Shown here: one piece after another, positions 11,514-22,960 of the stretch
Layout of the letters: each line of letters starts with the position of its first letter
Position numbering within the stretch: the first letter of the stretch is position 1
Assembly (NCBI GenBank): GCA_017311185.1
Contig: JAESUZ010000446.1
Location: forward strand, 788,522-852,521
Length of the DNA stretch: 64,000 bases
Direction: 5' to 3'
Origin: Proteles cristata cristata
Lineage: Eukaryota > Chordata > Mammalia > Carnivora > Hyaenidae
Program-made: the position numbers and the translations under genes
Notes under the pieces: generated by a model
Seen by the model: only the letters and a program-made list of their open reading frames with translations
What the model was told of the DNA's origin: nothing
Databases searched by the model: none

Positions 11514-11999
11514 CTGGGATCTGCATTTTATTAGGACTCCTCCCTTAGATTGGGAGGTGGAGGGTAGTTTATTGGAACTGAACTGAGCATAGGGGAGCCC
11601 TGACCGGAGAGTTCTTGAATGCTGGCTTTGAAGTATACAATATCCCCCTGGCTCACAATTCGGTTGGCAAGATAGCTGTTAAGGGACCACCGCATCTTAG
11701 AGCACCTTCTCATTCAGGAACACGGATTTTACTGATTCCTCCTGATGTATTCAGCAAGCACTTAGCAAGCAGAGTGCACATGAACTCCCACACAGATACT
11801 GTGCTCTGCGACAGGCAGACACAGCAGGGCCCCATGTCACAGCGCAGGGCGCCAGTGACAGCATGGGGGGTGCACAGACACAGGGGTGCCCGGCCGACGG
11901 ACCGCAGGCTCCACGCAGGGAGGCAGGGCTGGAGTGAGAAGGGGCTGCCCTCCCTCCCGCTGGTCGGCCACCCCCTTCCTGAGCTCTCACGGTCACGTG

Positions 12000-12125
12000 C
12001 GCCACGATGCTGAGCACTTCCCTCCGCCGACCTCCACAACCGTCCTACGAGGGACAGCCCGCCATTCCGTCTATTTTATGCAGCCGCACAAGAGGGGATT
12101 TGAAGGTCAGGGTGAACCCGAGCTC
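12000..12125 (-). repeat. possible MIR fragment
   Basis: GCTGAGCACTTCCCTCCGCC through ATGCAGCCGCACAAGAGG and a GTCAGGGTGAACC element resembles a decayed reverse-complement MIR. Weak call. Confidence 0.35.
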
Positions 12126-12560
12126 ACACGTGTAGGGAGCGGATGTGCTGTCCGGAGGGGCGGCTGGGGCCGGGCTGCGGGCCGCATGCAGACACGCAGA
12201 TCAAGAGGAAGACAAGCCAGGTCTCGGGGCCCGCGACGGCGGCAGGCACAGGAACATCCCTGGGATGAAGATGGAGACGCGCTGGGACGGGGGGCGCCGA
12301 GGGGACCCCAGCCACGGGGACGGGCACGCTGGTGTGGGTTCCCCTACACGTGCTGGCTTGGGTGGTCTTCTGGTCTCTGTCGTGGGTCAGAGGGGACACT
12401 GGCGGAGGAGAGCCACCACTGGAGGGGTGCCTTCTCAGAGGGAGGCATCCTCCAGGGGTCGCTGTGCGGACGGGGTTGGCGGAAGCTTCCGCACAGAACT
12501 GCCTCCAAAGTCAAGGCCGCAGAGAGGAGCGTCCGCGAGCTTTGAGGAGCTCTGAGAAGC
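12090..12560. promoter_or_regulatory. GC-rich, CpG-enriched intronic block
   Basis: About 33 CpG in about 440 nt by hand count. Overlapping plus frames of 219 and 136 codons occur here but show no known domain. No promoter motif could be singled out. Confidence 0.25.
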
Positions 12561-12984
12561 TCTGAAGCTCTGTGAAGGAGGCAGGAAGGCTCATCTAAGG
12601 AAGTGTCTGTGGGGAAGAGAGGTCTGCCTGGCCCAGGGCTCTAGAAACGCCCGGCAAAGATGGAGGGGAGGCTTTGAAGGAAGGGTCGACAAAGGTCAAG
12701 TGCTGCAAGCAGGAAAAGGGAACTGTGGGTGACTGCAGGAAGCTTCTGTAAAAAAAAACACAACCAATCAGAGCAAGAGGCGCAGCATGTATCTCAACCT
12801 TCTAATCAAGAAAACGATAAAACTGAGTGTGAGGCCAACCCCAGGCAGGAAAGGTGGTTACGAGTAAAAGGGAATGAGACGTGCCACAGGAGCGGGTGAA
12901 ATGCCCCCCGGGCTCCCGACGGGTGCTGGGGTGCATGCCCAAATGCGAGCAGAGTGACCTGGGGGTGTCTTGTAGATGATTTGT

Positions 12985-13080
12985 TTATTCTATCTTTTTA
13001 TGTGTTTGTTTATTCCTGAGAGCGAGCACGAGCAGGGGAGTGGCAGAGAGGGAGGGAGAAACAAAACTCCCAGACTCCCC
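12985..13080 (-). repeat. truncated CAN-SINE (tail half)
   Basis: TTTATTCCTGAGAGCGAGCA and AGCAGGGGAGTGGCAGAGAG are the tail and CT-rich part of a minus SINE. The tRNA-like head is missing. Confidence 0.75.
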
Positions 13081-13463
13081 TGCACGATGGATCCTGATGA
13101 CAGAGCAGGGCCCACCGATGCTTATCGACTCGTGGGAGGTGCTGAGGACAGCGTGAGGCAGGGGGTGATCTTCCCCTGGTCATCACTGCTGGCACATGGG
13201 GCTGTGAAGGCTGTGGCAGCCGGACTCGATACTTGTGTTTCTCTTCGTGAACTTCCACGGCCCCTGGGGACCTGAAGTGCTGCTACTGTGTCCTCACACG
13301 CTTGGCGGTTGAAGCTTCCTGCCCTTGGGCCTAGAACGTGCCCTTGAAATGAAGAGTCCCCCAGTGGCCTCCTGACTTTCTGTCTGCAGCTCTCAGTGAT
13401 CAGTGATCGTAGAGGCACCTTGTTTCCAGCCACAACCCTGTCTTGCTTGAAACACTGACTCTT

Positions 13464-13677
13464 CGGGGACCTGGGGTGGCTCAGTCTGTTAAGTGCCCGA
13501 CTTCAGCTCACATCGTGATCTTGAGGTTCGTGGGTTCAGGCCCCACGTCAGGCTCTGTGCTGACGGCTCAGAGCCTGGAGCCTGCTTCGGATTGTGTGTC
13601 TCCCTCTCTCTGCCCCTCCCCTGCTTGCACACACTCTCTCTCTAGAATATATAAACATTTTAAAAAAATGTTTAAAA
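13464..13677 (+). repeat. CAN-SINE, standard type
   Basis: GGGGACCTGGGGTGGCTCAG head and GACGGCTCAGAGCCTGGAG body. The flanks AACACTGACTCT (about 13451-13462) and AACACTGACTCT (13687-13698) are a 12-bp target-site duplication. Confidence 0.95.
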
Positions 13678-14540
13678 GAAAAAAGAAAACACTGACTCTG
13701 ATTTTGACTGCCATCAAGCCACACGGACGCTCCCTCCAGTTTCTAAGTTCCTGAGTCCTGAAACCTCATTTCCCCTCGGTAATGAGTGAAGTGTATAGCT
13801 GCCCTTTGAGCTCCACTTCTGAGTTCCGGCCTCGACAGGCCTGAAGGGCTCACTTTTTACTGGAGCGCAGCATCTAGAACCACGTTGTCCTGAAGAGCCT
13901 CCTGCAAGGACGCGGTCCAAACCAGCAGCCTCCAGCCTCCCGGGACCCCGAGAGGGATGGACCCCGTGGCTGCAGGTTGTGCTTCCGAGGAGCTGAAATT
14001 ATAACTTGGTTTCATTTAAAACAAAGCAGCCACTTGCGTCTAGAAGCCACGCGGGGGACAACACAGAACTAACATCTATTCCTATCTCCTGGGAAGGGCT
14101 TCTGCAGGGAGGCACTCTCCTCCGGGGCCCATGAAGCCCAAGGAGGTCCATCCAACAGCTGTGGTGTCGGAGAGGGTCCATGGATCGTCTGAAATCGCAC
14201 CCAAAATAGTACACGTGGGCAAGTACATTTTCCTGAATGTCAACAGCTTTCACGAGAAGCTCTAAGGGGTCTGTCCCCTTATGTCCTAATGTCCCTAATG
14301 TAAAAATCTGCCCTGGGCCTGGGACCCTTCTGGGAATGTCAGCACATTCTCAGTTCTAGTAAGAGCTCTCAGTTCAAGACAGAGTGAATTTTCCAGGAAT
14401 CTGGTAAAGGGACAGCCTAAACCTTCCATTAAATACTTCTTCACGCCCACCTGCTTTGAACCCTCATTCCTTTGCCTCATGGAATCCATTCTGTCATGAG
14501 GGGCTCAAGTGGGAAACTCATTAATCTTACTTAGTATGTT

Positions 14541-14563
14541 ATTCATTCATCCATCCATCCATC
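14541..14563. repeat. CATT/CATC tetranucleotide repeat
   Basis: ATTCATTCATCCATCCATCC, short and imperfect. Confidence 0.8.
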
Positions 14564-16199
14564 AGATCTGAGAGTCTACAGAGTAAGAAGGCAACGGAGA
14601 CAAGAAACAAGTCAATGCAGCCTCTAGGCCCAGCCCCAAGCAGACGCGGAGAGGACAGACTGGGAGGCTTTGAGAGGCAAAGGATGGGCGTGGGGCCGGA
14701 GCTGAGGAGAGGCACCTGGTTCCACGTCTAAGAACCAGTCCCGCCTCTAATCCCCTTGCCGATCTTCATAACCAGGAAGACACCTCCCCCAGGCAGGCAG
14801 CTGGAGGTCTATGCTCTAGAAAATGTGCACCAGAGCGAGTGGAGGAAGGAAGCCAACAGAGGCAGGCCCACCTCACTGGTCACAGCCAAGAAGCCAAGAG
14901 AAAATCCGACAGATCAGGAAACGTCACTGGACGGCTCCAAAGTGCATGCGTTTGTCAAGAGGGGAAAAGGAGAGCTCACACCGGTCCTTGAACTCTCAGT
15001 GCATCTTGTGTTTCTATCCCTCCGCGGAAATTCTACAGGAGGCTCAGACTTCCAGAGCCCACTGGCTGTTCCTGACAACGCCCGTCTGCGAAGTCAGGGG
15101 CCACAGGCGCGGCCCCGCGTGTTCGGTGCTTGCCGGTGCGGGATGTGAAGCTGGTGGTGATGCGACCTGAGCCCTGAACTCCAGAAAGCTGCTGCCCAAA
15201 GCTACACACGGCACAGACCTCACAGACGGACACTTACCCAGTACGCTTCTCCAGGACGGAGGGTGGAAAAATTTCATTTTCTCCAGATTTCGTTTCAGAG
15301 GGCAGCAGAAAACAAAGATTGGGAGATGCCGGTAATGACCGGGCTCCCCATTCTGAAGATTCTGCTACACCTTTGCAGACCTGACGGACGACTCTGGTCA
15401 TCTCTGTGTTTCTGTCCTTGTGTGTCTGTTTTTACTACAGATCGGGACCGAAAGCAGGGGGTACGAACCCCGCCCCTCCCTATGCTCAGGGCCCAACAAA
15501 CACCAGCCCGGCATCCCTGCCGCGCTGTGGGACAGCGCTCCCAAGGTCAGAACCGGGCTCTGGCCTTCCCCTCCCAGGGCTCTCTTCAAAAAGTTCTCTA
15601 GTGGCGGCAGCTAAAAGGGCTAAATCACTTTCCAGAAATGAAGCCCGGTGGTCGCCATATTTTTATGGCACAAAAGGAACTTTAGCGCAAAGTCTAAGTA
15701 CAAGTAATATATTCCGGAATACGGAGCTTCTCGCCTCTCTTCTAAACCGGAGGACAATGTTAATAATGGCGGGAAGCCAAGGCAGGCAGCACAGGGAGCT
15801 TACAGGGAGCTGAAGCCTCAGGAGGACGGGTGGGGGGCCACACACCCTCCTGGTCCCCGAAGACAAGCATCTGGAACGCAGGGAGAAGGACCTGGCGTGG
15901 GGTGGGGGTTGTGCGTGAACGCAGGCCCGCGACGCTAAGATGTTACCGCTGACGACAACTTCTCCACGGGTAATGCTTATAACTGTCGGTATGACTACGT
16001 CGAGCAGAGAAACGCTGCAACGTCCTCTCTAGAACACGGACCCCCAGCATCGTGGCGCTTGATGCCCCCGGTTCGTGCGGGCTCGCGACTCTTTCCAAAC
16101 GTGCACACAAAGCAGTACTACCTTCGTCTCCCGTATCTCATTCACGGCCCGTCTTCAACACCAGCTCTTTCACAGACGCCTGAAGAACTGACCTCCAGA

Positions 16200-16420
16200 G
16201 ATGTCACACATTAAATAAAAAATGATCATTTTAATTACTTAAAAGTGGCCAATTAGCCATGGGCTGAAAATACTTCAGATCAATTTAGTGCATAAAACTA
16301 ACTAATGAATTGTTATGAAGTGCTTGGTCCTTTTACGGTGTCAAGTAATCGGTCTATAACCAGAATCCCCATCATCATAAAAATAACTTAACAGCCACAA
16401 GTGAACACCACAAATCTCTA
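16200..16420. promoter_or_regulatory. repeat-free AT-rich stretch, conserved-element candidate
   Basis: Contains several homeodomain-type TAATT/ATTA cores (TTTTAATTACTT, CCAATTAGCC, TGAATTG) in unique sequence. The look is that of an ancient non-coding element, but conservation cannot be tested here. Confidence 0.25.
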
Positions 16421-18545
16421 ACATGTGTTCCCAGGACAAAGGAAAGAAAACAGTATATATGTAAAACTGAGGAATAATAAGAAATAAGTGCCATTAAGCT
16501 CACCATCATCTTAAGAGATAATATTCAGTGGGCGCCCAAAACAAAACAAAAAAAAGACCCTCAAAACCCAAAATACAATCAAGAACCAAGAGACAAAATG
16601 GGATTTTAGTTTATGCGATCAAACATGTGACTTTGACCAAGAATTCCAGGTGGATAATATGCAACAAAGTTTTCATTAAAAAAAAATTTTTAATGTGTAA
16701 GGGCTGGGAAAAAATGGACAATCTATTTATTTTTTGCTCTGCTTCCTAATGCTAACTGATTTCAGTGCTACAGGATACAAAAGCACTGTGGAGAATAAAG
16801 ACTGACGTGAGCTGCCTTTTATTTCTTTGCTCTAAAAACAGAAATTTATATTCCAAAGAAAGACAATACTAAGGAGAAAAGGCTGTCAGAAATGTTAACT
16901 ATACACTGTTGCTGCTCATCGCCTTTTTTAAGATTTGGGAAGCTGTAGGGTCGGGCGAATGAAGCAGCAAAGATCTCAAGAAGGAAACTGACCTCAGGCG
17001 TACCTTAATGGCTTAGCCAGTTTCGTTCCTCCATCTATAAAAATCAGGGGCGCTCTGCCTGCTTGTCTGTGTCAGGTAATTAACAGCTGTAAAGCAGTCT
17101 GGAAGTACAAACCGCTAAATAAATAATGACTGCCAAAGAATCTTAATGATGATGTGCTAAATAATAATGATGAAACAGGGGCTCTGAACTCTACCATGTC
17201 GGTTTTCAAATTAATCACACCAGCAAGGTCCCGATCTCACAATATGGCTTAGCCCCGTATGAGGTAGCAAGTTTGATGGAGGGACTGAACTCGCAGAAGG
17301 GATCCTGTGTTTCCAAGAGCAGGTGACTCAACTTTACATGGAGTGATGAAAACAAGGTCACGGTCTCTTCCCGTGGCCGCAGAAATAGCGCCATCCTGCC
17401 TGTGTCCGGACTGTGGCTAATTCCCACCAGACACCATTTTACTCGGAGATCCACCAACCAGTCAACTTTTTGAGAATTTTCTTTTATTTCAAGTTGATTT
17501 TGAAATCCTAGACCCTAGTAACATTTAAAACGGTTTTCCTAGGAATTAAGGACACAGATGATGGCACCTATGATTCAGTTCTGTATCCTTCTCACTCCCC
17601 TGGGCTCCAATAGTTAGGAGATCGTCAGCCTCAGAACTTTCGGTGCTTTCTAGATGTGTGCTTACTAAAGAGACAGGATGAAGACATCAGTACCACTTCC
17701 CTGGCCTTCCAAACTTTCCGTTCCAGTGGTGGCAGGAGATGCCATGACCATTAAAATATGGGCTGAGAAAGCACACATTATTATTCGCAACTCGTCTCGT
17801 TTTTCCATATACATTTAAAGTAATTGATATATGTCATGAACTAAAATACAATCAAACAAACCCAAAGAATTCAGATCATGGAAAAACAGGAAAAACCTTA
17901 CAGATCGGACTCATCTCAATTCTTGGTCACTGAAAATATAGCATATAAAACACAGTCCTTTTTCCACATCTAAAATCTGATCAAGGTTCTGCTTATAAAG
18001 TATGACGTTCTGCGAACTATCTGCACCATCACAAACAAAATGTAGCTATAAAGAATAGTTTAAACGTCATTAAACAAATAAGGGTAAATCTTAGGTATTA
18101 TGTATTTAGGGAGAAAGTCACGTGCAGTTCCTATTTCGAGGTAAAATTAAACATCTATGGAAGAAACCAACGTAAAGGGTATTTATTATTCACATGCAAG
18201 TATATAATTTTATCCTCATAATAACCACGACCTCAAATACCAGCTTTAGCGCCTCATATTAATTTAATTGTGACATTAGCTTTTATAATCACAGATGTAA
18301 AAAGACCACTGTGTTCCAAACACAGTCATCACACCAGTATCTCACTTCATGAAATTATGAGTCAAGATGAGAGACTCTGAACATATTTATATTTGATTAG
18401 TTTGGCTCATTTAAGAACACTGAATAATTTAAGATCTGTTTAAAGAAAAGGCAGGCGAAAGGCGCTGTTTCTGAGAAGTACCGCGGGCAGCCTGCTGCCT
18501 CCGATGGACCCTGGGTTCCCCAGAACAACCGCTCACTGTGCGTAC

Positions 18546-18672
18546 CTTCCAGGTGAAGCCACATCAACCTTCCCTTCACGCTGACCACGGAGGCCACGCA
18601 GAGCTCTCCTGGGTTCCGGGGGTTCACAGCTTCCAGTTTCATGTTCTTGGTGAAACCCCGACTGAATGATGT
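18546..18672 (-). CDS. SFMBT2: SFMBT2 internal exon: MBT repeat 4, first barrel strands
   Basis: This 127-nt exon enters in phase 0 ([10 protein letters not shown]) and leaves after the first nt of a Gly codon following LHLE. It contains [12 protein letters not shown] and the ELCVASVV strand of MBT repeat 4 (about residues 402-443), essentially identical to the human sequence I recall. The acceptor is CCTCTCTCTCTTTCAG and the donor is GAAG followed by GTACGC. About 55 nt upstream of the acceptor the transcript carries a UG repeat (18729-18780 on the plus strand as CA). Skipping this exon would shift the frame. Confidence 0.96.
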
Positions 18673-18728
18673 CTGAAAGAGAGAGAGGACACTGAGCACA
18701 CAGCAGGGTTACAACAACAGAGAGGCCG

Positions 18729-18780
18729 CACACACGTACACACACACACACACACACACACACGCTAACACACGCACGCA
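18729..18780. repeat. imperfect (CA)n beside an exon
   Basis: A pure core of about 13 units (18738-18763) is flanked by ACGT- and ACGC-interrupted units. In the SFMBT2 pre-mRNA this is a UG repeat beginning about 55 nt upstream of the 18546-18672 exon acceptor. Confidence 0.95.
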
Positions 18781-19212
18781 AATCGCATCCGTAAGACAAA
18801 CGTCTTTCTTGCCATTCATGAGAAAAGAATCATGCCCTCTTCGTTTTTATCCCAGAATTAGAACTCTGCTGGCACACAGCAGGCACCTAATAATACCTGT
18901 CCAATGAGAGGGTGGATACGGTCTCTCTCCAGGCTCTTGTACGCCCCTATTTTCTACGCAATCACCAAGGTGCAGGTCATTCCTTCTCCTTCCCTATCTT
19001 CCTGACTCACATCACTCCGGGCATATTCGAGGGTGTGAGGACAGAGCCCAAGTCTCCATCTAGCCTGACGAACTCCCATTCGCGTTGTGAGTGCAGGTCT
19101 ACTGGTGACGGGTTCCCAGGGTTTTCTCTGAAATTGTCGCTACTTGACATTTATGCTTTGGGCTTACTTTCATTTACTTTTGAAATTCACTTTTTAAAAG
19201 TTTACACTTAGG

Positions 19213-19375
19213 AGGGGATACCTGGGTGCTCAGTCAGTTGAGTGTCCAATTCTGGGTTTCAGCTCAAGTCATGATCTCACGGCGGTGGGATCGAGCCCCA
19301 AGTCGGGCTCTGAGCTTGGGAGTCTGTCTCTCCCTCCCTCTCTCCAAAAAATTAAATAAACATAAAAAAATAAGA
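19213..19375 (+). repeat. CAN-SINE, old with internal deletion
   Basis: ATACCTGGGTGCTCAGTCAG head. The segment between GTCGGGCTCTG and the TCTCTCC tract is shortened. Tail AAATTAAATAAACATAAAAA. Confidence 0.9.
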
Positions 19376-19384
19376 ATAAAAATT

Positions 19385-20040
19385 TACACATAGGGAAATT
19401 CACTCTTTTTGGTGCCCTGTTTCTGAGGGTTACATGCAGTCGTATGGTCATAACATCAATCAACAGGTAGAGCAGTCCCTTTACCTCCAAAACGCTTCTG
19501 CACTGGCCCTTGGGTGATCCGTCCCTCCCAGACTCCCAATTCCTGCACCACAGACCTGTCTTCTGTTCCCAGAGTTTTGCCTTTTCCATAGTATCACATA
19601 AAGGGAGCCATACACTGTGCAGTACCATTTCTTCCACTTAAGCAAAATGCATTTGAGATTCATCTGTGTTACTACACACATGGAAAGTTCATTCCGGTGT
19701 ACTGCGGAGTGGTTTCCGTAAATGTGCAACACACTTTTCACCTCACTAGAAAAGGAATTGCTGAACCTCATGATAAATGTATGTTTAAGTTTCTAAGAAA
19801 TTACCAAATTAGTTTCCATGTATCATTTTGCATTCCCATCAGCAGCGTGTGGTGTTCCAGTGGCTAAGCATCTTCACCAGCACTTGGTTTTGGTGCTTTT
19901 TCAAATTCTAACCATTCTACTAGGCGCCCAGTGCTAGCTAATCATGGCTTGAAGCTGCATTTTTCCCTACAACGAATGATGTTGAGCATTCTTTCACATG
20001 TTTCTTTGTCACTGGTGTATCTTCCTTGGCGAAGTGTTGG
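19385..20040 (+). mobile_element. L1M 3' region fragment
   Basis: Recognisable L1M landmarks in order are ATTCACTCTTTTTGGTG, GGAATTGCTGAACCTCATGA, CATTCCCATCAGCAGCGTG, CATCTTCACCAGCACTTGG and ATGATGTTGAGCATTCTTTC. Comparison is from recall; subfamily not assignable. Confidence 0.8.
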
Positions 20041-20041
20041 G

Positions 20042-20271
20042 TTTTTAAAAGAAATGTTTATTTATTTATTTTGTGTGAGAGAGAAAAATAGAGAGAGAGA
20101 GGTAGGCTGAGCAGGGGAAGGACAGAGAGAGAGAGGCGAGAGAGAATCCTAAGCAGGCTCTGCACTGCCAGTGCAGAGTCTGACACAGGCCTTGATCACC
20201 ACGAACCACAAGATCATGACCTGAGCTGAAATCAAGACTCGGATGCTTAACTGACTAAGCCACCCAGGCGC
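20042..20271 (-). repeat. CAN-SINE between two L1 pieces
   Basis: AAATGTTTATTTATTTATTT at left, GACTAAGCCACCCAGGCGC at right. It separates the L1 fragments 19385-20040 and 20273-20930. Confidence 0.94.
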
Positions 20272-20272
20272 T

Positions 20273-20930
20273 GCGACTGTCTGCTGTTATCTTCATTTAG
20301 GAAGTATCAGCTTTGATGCCTACAGACTTGTGGCTTTTATCTTTTAATACTTCCTCAGACACTGGTTCACTGTATCCTGGCATCCCTCGTCTCTGATGAC
20401 GAATTTGCTCCTGTTTAAAAGCTGTTCCTCTACTTGAAATGTACCGATTTTTCCCTCTGGAAGTTTTAAAGATTTTGTTCTTCCTGTCTGGTTATCAGCA
20501 GTTTGACCATATTGGGTTTCCTTGTATTTATGTTGCTTGGGGCCCACAGAGAGTCCTGAGTTTTTCCATTGATACTTGCAGTGACCTTGGTAAATTCTGG
20601 CCATTGCTTCTTCAATGTATTTTTTCCTTCCCAGTCTCTGTGGCCATTTCTCTGGGTCTCTGGTTACACGTGACTTTGTTCTTCAGGTCCCCGGGATTCT
20701 GCTCATGTTTCCTACACCCAAATGTCTCTTTCTGTTGTTTCTTCAGCTATGCTGCTTTTCAGCCTCAAAGTCATGAACCCTTTCCCCCGTCACCCCTACT
20801 CTGCTAGAGAGCGCTTCCAGTGAATTCGCTTATTTCAAGTATCACATTTTTTGATCTTGGAATTTCTCTTTTCTTAAACTTTCTGCTTCTCTGCAGGCAC
20901 TTCCTACCTTCTCATTCATGTTTTCCTTCT
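20273..20930 (+). mobile_element. L1M fragment, second piece
   Basis: The features TGCTTGGGGCCCACAGAGAG, CTTCTTCAATGTATTTTTTC, CAGTGAATTCGCTTATTTCA and GGAATTTCTCTTTTCTTAAA follow the order of an L1M 3' UTR-type consensus I recall. Diverged, non-coding. Confidence 0.65.
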
Positions 20931-21344
20931 CAAACTTCAGGGTGTATCTGAATCATCTGGATAACCTTTAAAAACCAGACTACTGGGGGACGCCTGGGCG
21001 GCTCAGTCACTTAAGAGTCCAACTTCAGCTCAGGTCATGATCTCACAGTTCGTGGGTTCGAGCCCCATGTCCAGCAGAGCCTGGAGCCTGCTTCGGATTC
21101 TGTGTCTCCCTCTCTCTCTGATCCTCCCCCCGTCATGCTCTGTCTCTCTGTCTCAATAATAAATAAACAATAAAAAAATTAAAAAAAAAAACAAAAAAAC
21201 CAACCAGCCTCCTGGGCCTTAGCCCAAAGTTCACGATTCGGGTGATTTGAGGCAAGGCCACAGATTTTGTGTTTCCAGCAAGTTCCCAGGTGATCGTGGA
21301 GGCTCTAAGGATTGTACTTTGGGAACCAGCGCTTTGCACCACTG
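20928..21344 (+). mobile_element. MER5A-like element interrupted by a SINE
   Basis: Left part CTCAAACTTCAGGGTGTATC..GAATCATCTGG and right part CCAGCAAGTTCCCAGGTGAT..ACTTTGGGAACCA match MER5A (hAT-Charlie) from recall. The SINE at 20985-21199 sits inside. Confidence 0.8.
20985..21199 (+). repeat. CAN-SINE inside MER5A
   Basis: GGGGGACGCCTGGGCGGCTC head. The GGGCTCTGTGCTGACAGCT block is shortened to a brief CCAGCAG segment. Tail AATAATAAATAAACAATAAA. Confidence 0.93.
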
Positions 21345-22079
21345 GGCGTGGCCTTGATGGCAGCTTTAAAATCCCTGTGTACTAATCCAAACATTCGGGT
21401 CATGTTGGGTTTGGTCTCTACTGACTCTCCTTTCCACTGAGAATGAGTCCGACTGGCTCATGTGCTGATCAATTCTGAAGTCTGCAGGTCTGAAATGTTG
21501 TATCACAGAGACTCTGGGGTGTGTTATGTTCTTCCCAAGAGTGCCAATGTTGTGTCTCAGCAAGCGGTGAACTTGCTGGGACTCTAACTACACGCTCTGT
21601 CTCTTGAGAAGGAGCTCAGACCCCAGCTCAGTCTCTCATCCTTGGCGAGGCCGCCTGGAATTTGCCCGGAAAATACGCGATCTGCGGCTCGGCCAACGAT
21701 TTAGGCAGACTGCGTACATAGAATGGTGGCTCCCTCTCCTGACGCTTCTATCTGAGAGTGCTCTCGCTGTCCAACACATCTGCCTGCTCACATTCTGTTA
21801 TCTGCTTCCTCAGGCCAGAACCACTGTGATTTTTTGATCACTGGTTTGTCATCTCAGAAGCTGTCAACTGTGGCAGACCTCGGGCCAAAAGTCTGAAAAG
21901 AACCATACAGTCACCTCGCAGAGTTCCTTCCTTCCAAGCACCTGCTCCCCTCCAGATCTGCCCACGTTTGTCCATTCTCCACATCTGTCAGGTGTCGATA
22001 GTTGCTATCTGCCAGAGGGTCGGTTCAGTAGGAGCTCAGTCAACCCTCAAAGCAAAACTCCCCTTCTAGCACTATTTTA

Positions 22080-22960
22080 AAGTAAGTATAAGATTTTCCA
22101 AAATCATCTGCTGCTATAAATTTTAATCAGGTATTACAATGCTACATGTATCTATCTTGAAATATATCAACTGGGGTAAGCAGGCTCCTGTAAGTAACAA
22201 GAGATTACATCCTTACGTGACCCATGGGAGGAAGCCAAGCTAATTTGCATTCACGTCTCTATTTATATATGTTAAGTTGCAAATGCAATTATATCTTTTT
22301 GTAACCAGAACAAAATTACCCAGTGTATGCTAAGAAAGCAATTTGTTCTTCTCCTGTATGTCTCTTTGGAAATAAGAACCAAAGAAAATTCTAGGCGGGC
22401 TATTTTTCTGCAAGTCATCCTGCCTATCCACGCTTATTATGCATTGAGTTTCTTTCTGATAATATGACTCGATCGGCTGCCTCCAAAGCCTCTAAGTAAG
22501 TTAAAATGCATTTGATCCTTCTTAATAAGGGAAAGCTCCAACTGCATAACCTATTTTCGTTTCAACTCATCGCTTGAGGGTAATTTATAAAGATCAATAG
22601 CAAACCTGTTACCTGCGAGTTTATTTTACTAAGCACTGGGCTGGGTCAATCCGTTTCAGAACCGTCTCCGATTGTTAAACACCCCCCAGGGAGGCGTCTC
22701 CCGCACAGCCGCTCCCGCACTACCTCTCTGCTTCCGCACTGCCTCTCCTCAAGCGCACACGAGACATGCGATTAAAAAATGAATCCCTCACAAGCATCCC
22801 CTTAATGGGCACTTGTTGCAGGCTAATGGAACTCAGCAAAGCGCCAGCAATGCAGGGCCCAGGCAACAGGCAGGTAACAATCCCATCGATATTTAATCGA
22901 CACGGAGAGCCAGAAACAAAGCGGGCATATCTGTAACGCGTGCGTTCCTAATGAACACGC
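22080..22960. promoter_or_regulatory. repeat-free stretch, conserved-element candidate
   Basis: Contains a perfect POU octamer ATTTGCAT (22243-22250), a TTGCAAATGCAATTA segment (about 22275-22290) and CGATATTTAATCGA (about 22888-22901). No repeats seen across nearly 900 nt. Enhancer-like by appearance only. Confidence 0.25.

Larger units (their letters stand above)
5651..18545 (-). other. SFMBT2 intron, 12895 nt
   Basis: This intron is phase 1 (splits a Gly codon). Contents from left to right are unique sequence to 6860, a CA repeat, unique sequence to 7920, then young SINEs at 7938 and 9215 with an L1 3' end between them. A MIR split by a SINE follows (9770-10135), then a GC-rich block (10250-10720), SINEs at 11021 and 11299, a second GC-rich block (12090-12560), a truncated SINE and a full SINE. 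From about 13700 to 18545 no clear repeat is seen except CATC units at 14541; 16200-18400 is AT-rich and looks like ancient unique sequence. Confidence 0.85.

Noticed and set aside
11886..12555. Overlapping 219- and 136-codon plus-strand frames
   Set aside because: Two different frames are open over the same GC-rich block, which is expected from base composition. The residues are low-complexity Arg/Gly-rich.
16985..17100. Possible SINE head (GGCGTACCTTAATGGCTTAG, then GGGGCGCTCTGCCTGC)
   Set aside because: Only isolated words match. The B-box region, TCATGATCTC motif and A-rich tail are missing.
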